This document shows, piece after piece, positions 25,601-29,162 of a stretch of DNA of 29,162 bases. Made by a program: the position numbers and the translations under genes. This DNA comes from JAVKFF01 sp040226215 (GTDB lineage: Bacteria; Pseudomonadota; Alphaproteobacteria; DSM-16000; Inquilinaceae), in NCBI GenBank assembly GCA_040226215.1, contig JAVKFF010000088.1, positions 1-29,162 on the forward strand, given 5' to 3'. Positions within the stretch are counted from its first letter, which is position 1; the number at the start of each line of letters is the position of its first letter. The notes under the pieces were generated by a model. That model had not been told where the DNA came from. It ran no database searches and was given only the letters and a program-made list of their open reading frames with translations.

Positions 25601-25694
25601 CACCCGCCGCGCAGTCGAGGCTGACGTCGTCGAGCGCCAGCACGCCCGGGTAGCGCTTGGAGATGTTGGTCAGGCTGAGCTGCAGTTTGCTCAT
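20997..25694 (-). CDS. RbsA-RbsC-flavoprotein fusion: double ABC ATPase, permease, Pro-rich linker, KSTD-like domain
   Basis: An uninterrupted 1565-codon frame. Residues 1 to about 505 are an RbsA-like tandem ATPase. Domain 1 has Walker A GENGSGKST, a divergent signature LSPPQKQ and LLLDEPTTSLD; domain 2 has the degenerate P-loop GAEGNGQHE, LSGGNAQK and LIDEPTQGVD. Residues about 520-830 are an RbsC-like permease (about ten hydrophobic segments; GGFDISVGS; the stretch from VLGGAALTGG to SFIGALLGAL). Residues about 831-1033 are Pro/Ala-rich, and about 1034-1565 are the flavoprotein. ATG 25694 follows AGGGAAC. Fused RbsA-RbsC proteins are known; I am not aware of one carrying a flavoenzyme. If the internal GTG is the real start of a separate gene, a conventional annotation would end the transporter protein only by reading through it, because no stop intervenes. 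A sequencing error hiding a stop or frameshift is the main alternative. Confidence 0.75.
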   Translation of the reverse strand: MSKLQLSLTNISKRYPGVLALDDVSLDCAAGEVHAILGENGSGKSTLLKIAAGALAPDTGTVEIAGRRLATADPNLAREMGLATVYQDTSLVPELTVAQNLYLATLSDTISYREMQYWALEELRPYNLAIDPSALVETLSPPQKQFLEIVKALVLRPKVLLLDEPTTSLDIHDVETLHTIVRRIVANGTTVVYVSHRLPEILSLADRVSVLRDGVFQGTHGVSDLSEDQLISLMVGRPIDTEYPPKQGLAARRADVCLSVRGLSGARFQDVSFELHRGEIIGFAGAEGNGQHEALRAIAGFEDAAGEVTCDGRPVPLNAPERAINAGVMMLSGDRATESIFPELGVRENITLQVLGDFSTAGVVNSRREEARTRELIDRLGIVTATLEQPIRSLSGGNAQKSVLARSFLHKASAVLIDEPTQGVDANARFDIYQAMRAKADGGTAFVVRSSDALELAGICDRVFVFSKGRVIRELEGDAVTEPNIVSSFITSRAVDEGGRPDEAATPRRATGGWAGLRTRWWSPLAFLLLLILLVGGYAASESDAFLSTRNARHLLLATVPLALVAMAQLNALMVGGFDISVGSLMSVVVVAASYLIAGDASLAGVLLGTGACLGIGLLVGIVNGGMIRGLRINPVITTIAMLSVLQGVALYFRPIPAGFVHPDFMAVLSTRVEFVPVSIIGIVVLACLLDLWLYRSRSGLALRATGFRGEAARRNGVRIGAVHFRAYVMSGLLAAVAGLFLSSEVGVGHPTVGSGFTLVSIAAAVLGGAALTGGRGSFIGALLGALFFALITNIMPFLGLSTAFGSIISGALTLLAILLYAGKLPRLRLALGRPHAPYPAPAGEARPLGGAMAGGALAVAGGAPYDGGFDAPAQTVARQAAPAPAQRPASVTSDHQPADHQPAAIAMPAPAPKEPAEPPAPTPAEPPRDESPAPPPTVTPTLLPQSAQRPTATPPAPPPVDYSERQVPRAAPPPIVTPLLRPGQSGQPTALQSDAATANPHVPGGREVPEPFNVAARKNARPAQVHGPFHGEFDMIVVGGGGGGLASALFSTWLGNKVLLLEKAQQLGGTTRKAAHWYWVPNNKQMQAQGIVDNKIDCLKYMAKLSRPEAYNPNDPHLGIDPWEYAHYEAIYDHASPAVELLAERGALEYRHCAQVPDYWAELPEDKAPMGRVLVPKGARESMSDGGAVAIQTMSDSARREGVDIRTGHRVQRVITNAAGEVIGVEADSVDGGTYRFQARKAVIFASGGFTHDVELRKNYLSAPVGGGCAAPTNEGDLVYIASALGVPLRNMNYSWMCPIILEKAIARDPNLIGTFSPSGDSMIYVSMEGKRVTNEKLAYNESAQAFFKWDPTTSSYPNLVLAAVWDERSQQHSASDEYGRFIVPPGTDDRHVVKGNTLEELARNIDARLAQIEGHTGGMRLKPDFASNLAATIRRFNDFASTGKDLDFKRGERAVEQLFNGPACEDPAGPNPTMYPFSGSGPYYAALLTGGNLDTKGGPKTTPDGKVVDMMNRPVPGLYGVGNCVASASARAYWAGGATLGPIYAFAYLAANAAHQERVKIAN
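22671..23200 (-). other. Pro/Ala-rich linker segment between permease and flavoprotein domains
   Basis: Nearly 180 codons of low-complexity coding sequence, with runs such as PAPAPKEPAEPPAPTPAEPP and PPAPPPVDYSERQ and a DHQPA duplication (about 22991-23020). The third codon bases stay mostly G/C and no stop occurs. The flavoprotein's own Shine-Dalgarno lies in its last codons. It would form a long flexible cytoplasmic arm on the permease. Confidence 0.7.
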
Positions 25695-25726
25695 CGCAGG
25701 TTCCCTGGATCCGGACGGGTCGGACG

Positions 25727-25761
25727 GGGAGGGGGGCCGCGCCAGCGGCGGCCCACCCTCC
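25727..25761 (-). repeat. GC-rich hairpin after the binding-protein gene
   Basis: GCCGC-GCCA-GCGGC (25736-25749) forms the tip, and flanking G-rich (25727-25735) and C-rich (25752-25761) stretches extend the stem with a small bulge. It stands between the binding-protein stop and the fusion start, as in the other sugar operon of this window. Confidence 0.45.
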
Positions 25762-25774
25762 GGTCAGCCGCGTG

Positions 25775-26956
25775 CTACTGGAACATCCGGCCCAGCATGT
25801 CGCTGTCGATCGCCGTCGACACCGGCATCTGGTCAGGCAGGTCGGGATTGCAGATGCCCTGCTCGACCTCCTTCATCAGGAACGGCACGTCGACCATCGG
25901 CGGCACCTCCTGGCCATCCCGGTGCATCATCGCCGCGGTCAGCGCGATGCGCGACTGGAAGGAGCCGCCGGAGGAGTAGAAGATGCGGAAGTTCTCGGCG
26001 TCGAGGTCTTCCCAGTCGCAGAACAGCCCCTGCTCGTCGGTGCGCAGCGCCAGGATCAGGTCCATGTCGCGCTCCGCCGCCTCGTAGGCGCGCACGCCGC
26101 CGCGGAAGCCGTCGGCGTATTCGTAGAGGACGGCGTCGATGTCGTCGTGCTGGGACAGGAAGCTCGACATCGCCTCGAAGGTGCCCTCCTGGGTCCAGTT
26201 GGTGTCGGCGGTGCCGAGCAGGCTCAACCTGTCGTCGCCCTCGATCACCTCCTCCGAGCAGGCCTGCCAGGCCGCACTGAGCTGATTGCCGGGCGTGCCG
26301 CCAAGCTCGACGATCTCCACCGAGTCCTCGTCGTTGTTCTCCGCCGCGAACTGCACGAACTGGCGGCCGAGCTCGCACAGATCCTCGGCCACGAAGGTGA
26401 GGTAGTCCTCGCCCGCCTCGCCGCCGAGGCCGGCGATGTAGGGCACCACGGTGATGCCTTCCTCGGTGGCCTCGCGCACCGCCGGCAGCAGGGCCGGGCC
26501 GGCATCGGGGAAGGTGATGATGATATCGGCACCCTGGGCGATCAGGCTGCGCATGTCGGAGATCGCCTTGGAGGCGTCGCCGCGGGCGGAGACGTAGATG
26601 ATGCGGGCGATTTCGGGATATGTGAGCGCCTGCATGATGAATTCCATGGCGGTGACCCGGCGCCAGACGTTCTCGCCGAAGCCGTCGGCGAGCGCCACGG
26701 TCAACTCGCCACGGCCGGTGTCGCAGGAACCGTCGTTCCAGCACTGCAGGGCGAGCGCGCGGTCCTCCTCCGACAGGTCCATGCTGGCATGGGTGAAGGC
26801 CTCGAGCACCACGTCGTTGATGTTTTCCGCCGTGCCCATCGAGCGCAGCATCAGCTCGGGATCGGCTTCCTGGGCGTGGGCGGCGCCGGCGGCGCAGAAC
26901 GCGACGGCGAGGCCGGCGGCGAGCGTGGTGGCGGACTTCAGGCTGTTGGGACGCAT
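25775..26956 (-). CDS. Periplasmic sugar-type binding protein (RbsB-like family)
   Basis: 393 residues. A signal peptide (to about AAHA, residue 28) precedes QEADPELMLRS. The mature protein has IIYVSARGDASKAISDMRSLIAQGADIIITFPDAGPALLPAVREATEEGITVVPYIAG, the classic periplasmic-binding-protein type 1 pattern of the ribose/galactose family, and EIVELGGTPGNQLSAAWQACSEE later. It would hand its ligand to the two RbsC-like permeases. The strong GAGGAGGA ribosome-binding site before ATG 26956 fits high expression. Several extra cysteines (CWNDGSCD; QGLFCDW; GICNPD) are unusual for ribose binders. Members of this family also bind non-sugar ligands, so the KSTD-like neighbour may be a better clue to the ligand than the family name. 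Confidence 0.88.
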   Translation of the reverse strand: MRPNSLKSATTLAAGLAVAFCAAGAAHAQEADPELMLRSMGTAENINDVVLEAFTHASMDLSEEDRALALQCWNDGSCDTGRGELTVALADGFGENVWRRVTAMEFIMQALTYPEIARIIYVSARGDASKAISDMRSLIAQGADIIITFPDAGPALLPAVREATEEGITVVPYIAGLGGEAGEDYLTFVAEDLCELGRQFVQFAAENNDEDSVEIVELGGTPGNQLSAAWQACSEEVIEGDDRLSLLGTADTNWTQEGTFEAMSSFLSQHDDIDAVLYEYADGFRGGVRAYEAAERDMDLILALRTDEQGLFCDWEDLDAENFRIFYSSGGSFQSRIALTAAMMHRDGQEVPPMVDVPFLMKEVEQGICNPDLPDQMPVSTAIDSDMLGRMFQ

Positions 26957-26990
26957 GTCTTCCTCCTCAATCTCGGTTTCTTGTTGGCCA

Positions 26991-27011
26991 CCGCCGGTGG
27001 ATTGCCGGCGG
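26991..27011 (-). repeat. Small hairpin between permease and binding-protein genes
   Basis: CCGCCGG (26991-26997) and CCGGCGG (27005-27011) form a 7-bp stem with a 7-nt loop. It lies in the 157-base space after the permease stop. The rest of that space shows nothing else. Confidence 0.4.
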
Positions 27012-27113
27012 CGGTATCCTGGACGGCGTCACACGGGTCTTCTGGTCTCGGTGTCTCCCTTCCTGGTGCGGTGGCGCGCGTGGGTGGGTGTCCGGTCGGT
27101 GCCGCCCGGACGT

Positions 27114-28151
27114 TCAGCCCGGCGGCGGGCGGCGTGGCGCGGTGCGGCCGCGCGAGAAGGCTTGGCGCACGGCGCCCATCCGCACGCCGGCGAGGCCCAT
27201 GCCGATGGCGATGGCGAGGCCGTGGATCATGAACTGGATGGCGGTCGAGAGATCGAGCATGCGCAGGATCTGGCCCAGCTGGGTGAGGAAGAGGGCGGCC
27301 CCCGCCACGGCGATCATCGAGCCGATGCCGCCGGTGACCGCCGTGCCAGCCAGTACCGCCGCGGCGATCGGTGCCAGCAGGTAGTCGGAGCCGACGTCGA
27401 GTGTCGGGTTACGGATGAAGGCCGAGAGCAGGATGCCGGCGATGCCGTAGAGCAGGCCGGCGACGGCGTAAGCGCCGATCTGGTAGTGGGTGACCCTGAT
27501 GCCGGCGACCCAGGCGGCGACCGGGTTGGCGCCGACGGCGACGAAACGTCTTCCGGCGATCGTCCGGCGCAGCACGAAGGTCATGACGACGACCAGCGCC
27601 AGCGCCACCCAGACGGCGGAGTTGAGGTAGAGGAAGCGCCGCTCGCCCCAGTCCGCGAGCAAGGGCGGCACGCTCGCCTCCTGGGCCACGCCCTCGCGGT
27701 ACCAGATCATCAGGCCCATCAGGATGGTGCTGACCGCCAGGGTGACGATCAGGGGGTTGAGCTTGAACACCGCCACCAGGATGCCGATCACGAGGCCGGT
27801 GGCGAGCGAGAGGGCCAGCGCCACGGCGATGGCGACGAGCAGGCCTCCGTCGTCGCCGCCGGCCATGCCGACCAGGATCGAACTCGAGAGGGTGATGACC
27901 GCCGGGAGCGACAGGTCGATGCCGCGCGCCATCAGGACCAGCGCCTCGCCCATGGAGACGATGGCGAGAAAGGCGGCGAGCGGGATGATCGGCAGGAAGG
28001 AGGAGGGCAGCAGGCTGCGCGGCACGAAGACGGCGCTGATCGCCAGGAGCGCGGCGAGCGCGATCCAGATCGCCAGGAAGCGCATCTGCAGGCGCTGGCC
28101 GCGGGCGACGGGGCGGCCCCGTCCGGCAAAGGGTGCGCCGACCTCCGACAT
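27114..28151 (-). CDS. ABC permease, RbsC type (first gene of the operon)
   Basis: 345 residues with about eight to ten membrane segments. Family marks are ARGIDLSLPAVITLSSSILVGM, FIRNPTLDVGSDYLLAPIAAAVLAGTAVTGGIGS near the end and AIQFMIHGLAIAIGMGL. I chose ATG 28151 because GGAGGGACG stands directly upstream; the longer frame would add 24 Thr/Gly-rich residues. A second RbsC-like permease is fused to the ATPase two genes downstream, so the channel is probably a heterodimer. Operator-like palindromes lie 88-265 bases upstream. Confidence 0.9.
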   Translation of the reverse strand: MSEVGAPFAGRGRPVARGQRLQMRFLAIWIALAALLAISAVFVPRSLLPSSFLPIIPLAAFLAIVSMGEALVLMARGIDLSLPAVITLSSSILVGMAGGDDGGLLVAIAVALALSLATGLVIGILVAVFKLNPLIVTLAVSTILMGLMIWYREGVAQEASVPPLLADWGERRFLYLNSAVWVALALVVVMTFVLRRTIAGRRFVAVGANPVAAWVAGIRVTHYQIGAYAVAGLLYGIAGILLSAFIRNPTLDVGSDYLLAPIAAAVLAGTAVTGGIGSMIAVAGAALFLTQLGQILRMLDLSTAIQFMIHGLAIAIGMGLAGVRMGAVRQAFSRGRTAPRRPPPG

Positions 28152-28238
28152 CGTCCCTCCCCATTGCTCTCGGCCCGATTGTCCGGACCTTGTTGTCGTT
28201 GCCGAGCCGGTTGTCGTTGCCACCAGATCGGTCCAGAA

Positions 28239-28274
28239 AGTACGCTATTCGCACAAATGTACGTAATGCGAACA
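28239..28274. promoter_or_regulatory. Operator pair 1 upstream of the RbsC-type operon
   Basis: TGTACGTAATGCGAACA (28258-28274) and the weaker AGTACGCTATTCGCACA (28239-28255) fit the palindromic pattern TGTnCGnAnTnCGnACA. The second copy has two departures (A at position 1, T at position 8). Start-to-start distance is 19 bp. It lies about 90-120 bases before the permease ATG, the expected place for a repressor site. Two copies of GTTGTCGTTGCC (28192-28203 and 28210-28221) lie between it and the gene. Confidence 0.6.
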
Positions 28275-28380
28275 GAACAAACCTATTTCGGGAAGTCTAC
28301 CATGCCTGACCGACCGTCGGGCAGATGCTTCCCACATCCTACCTAGGTTAGCGTACGCACCTCCATCCGTGCCGGAGGCA

Positions 28381-28416
28381 TGTGCGTAATGCGAACACTT
28401 GTTCTTACTGCGAACA
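28381..28416. promoter_or_regulatory. Operator pair 2, same palindrome
   Basis: TGTGCGTAATGCGAACA (28381-28397) and TGTTCTTACTGCGAACA (28400-28416), again exactly 19 bp apart. The half-site TGCGAACA is shared by three of the four sites in the region. It may be a distal site for looping with pair 1, or control an unseen rightward transcript. Confidence 0.6.
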
Positions 28417-28827
28417 TTGTGGAGAGTTTCGCCAGACCTGTCAACTCCATGCTCATCATGTCCTGGATCGGCGGGCTTCGATGTCGTTCGTTTCGCGGCA
28501 CCCTATCGTCGGTGCCCTGTCCCGGTGGAGCGTCGTCACGATGGCGCGGCCAGACGGCAGTCCTGCCCCCGCGATCCGGACCCTGCGAACCGGGCCCTGC
28601 GAACCGGGCCCTGTGAGCTGCATGGGCGTGACCGCACCTCGCCGGCATTATCCCGGCGGTGGCGATGAACCGGAGGCCTGTTTCCGACGCGCGGCTCTGG
28701 ATCGGCAACCGGCAACGGGCTATCCTCCGGCGCCATGGCGGGTTTGGGCGCGGCACGGGCACGGACAGTCCACGGGCACGGGCAATCCACGGGCACAGGC
28801 AATCATTAAGCGAGTTGGGGGAAAAGT
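28417..28827. other. Gene-poor region with short tandem repeats
   Basis: I see no credible gene here. It contains CGGTGGAGCGTCGTC at 28523-28537, identical to part of the REP-like cluster near 7743. Two full copies of CCCTGCGAACCGGG lie at 28581-28608, with a partial third. Three 17-bp tandem copies of CACGGGCACGGGCAATC and variants lie at 28754-28804. The last repeat ends 23 bases before the next start codon and may overlap that gene's promoter. Confidence 0.6.
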
Positions 28828-29162
28828 ATGCGGCATTCGGTTTTCGCGGTGGCAGCGGCCATCGGCATCGTCCTGGCGGCACCGGCGGCCGGCGCGCAGG
28901 AGGCAATGCCGCCTGGCAGCTCCGTCGACAGTTCGCTCGACATGCCGTTCCAGGACCAGGCCGCCTATGTCGACTACATGCTGGGCCTGCGGGACGAGGA
29001 TCCCGAGATGCTGCGCTGGCGCTGGCAGCGTGCCCAGGCGCTGATCGGCAATGGCGACCTGTGGAGCGACCGCGACATCATCGCCTTCCTCTTGAACCCG
29101 CGCGAGCAGTTCACCCTGCCGCAGAACCAGAGCCGGGCCTACGAGCACGCCTTCCTCGACAT
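28828..29162 (+). CDS. Exported protein, possibly isoaspartyl-methyltransferase-like (partial, runs off the window)
   Basis: 111 codons are visible. Signal peptide: MRHSVFAVAAAIGIVLAAPAAGAQ. The mature part has LRWRWQRAQALIGNGDLWSDRDIIAFLLNPREQFTLPQNQSRAYEHAFLDI. The order 'Arg...Gln...Leu-Ile, then D..I..FL..PRE.F, then RAYE..FLDI' resembles the N-terminus of protein-L-isoaspartate O-methyltransferases, which repair damaged Asp residues with S-adenosylmethionine. The SAM-binding part is outside the window, so the call is tentative, and a periplasmic location would be unusual for such an enzyme. GGGGGAAAA before the ATG serves as ribosome-binding site. Confidence 0.6.
   Translation, partial: MRHSVFAVAAAIGIVLAAPAAGAQEAMPPGSSVDSSLDMPFQDQAAYVDYMLGLRDEDPEMLRWRWQRAQALIGNGDLWSDRDIIAFLLNPREQFTLPQNQSRAYEHAFLD

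Noticed and set aside
20958..25979. Very long rightward open frame opposite the fusion gene
   Set aside because: It is Gly/Arg/Gln/Asp/His-rich without domain motifs and is antisense to clear ATPase, permease and flavoprotein motifs; long antisense frames are expected in such GC-rich DNA.
28382..29044. Rightward frame spanning the operator pair and repeats
   Set aside because: It covers operator and tandem-repeat DNA and runs out of frame over the signal-peptide gene at 28828.

Overview
The window is GC-rich bacterial DNA, densely packed with genes. It looks like an alphaproteobacterium, probably Rhodospirillales-like. The basis is the very strong G/C bias at third codon positions, the repertoire of sugar-type ABC importers, a TTGA-N9-TCAA iron-box-like site of the kind known from rhizobia and relatives, and dispersed CGTCATCCCGG-type palindromic repeats. 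No rRNA, tRNA, CRISPR array, transposase or phage gene was seen. The genus cannot be named from the sequence alone.

Left part (1-7517): a catabolic block for an amino sugar, plausibly one derived from cell-wall muramic acid. A BadF/BadG-type sugar kinase (leftward, cut by the window edge) diverges from murQ (MurNAc-6-P etherase). murQ is followed by a binding protein, two MalF/MalG-type permeases, a Gfo/Idh/MocA dehydrogenase and a MalK/UgpC-type ATPase. The divergent promoter region carries the same 9-bp word on opposite strands on its two sides. Then comes a REP-like repeat cluster (7548-7771) and, behind an iron-box-like operator, a FecBCD-type importer (7907-10894). Its last gene overlaps two uncharacterised small genes that look like an ancient tandem duplication.

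Middle (12141-20361): a gene-poor gap with a possible remnant, an XRE-type regulator divergent from a fatty-acid desaturase / PhnD-like pair, then two adjacent exported proteases. One is caspase-like and one trypsin-like, and both end in the same C-terminal domain. A lipoprotein L,D-transpeptidase and a less GC-rich sterol-desaturase/fatty-acid-hydroxylase family gene follow.

Right part (20479-28151, all leftward): the most unusual locus. An RbsC-like permease, a periplasmic binding protein, and one uninterrupted 1565-codon frame form the core. That frame encodes an RbsA-like double ATPase, a second RbsC-like permease, a Pro-rich linker of nearly 200 residues, and a complete flavoprotein of the 3-ketosteroid delta1-dehydrogenase/fumarate-reductase type. 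An NTF2/SnoaL-fold protein ends the operon. The flavoprotein also has its own well-placed Shine-Dalgarno and GTG start inside the frame, so fused and free forms are both possible. Upstream are two pairs of a 17-bp palindromic operator-like site, each pair with 19-bp periodicity. I infer an import-and-oxidise pathway for a cyclic, possibly terpenoid or steroid-like, compound; the substrate is not shown by the sequence. The right edge holds tandem-repeat intergenic DNA and the start of an exported protein resembling isoaspartyl methyltransferases.
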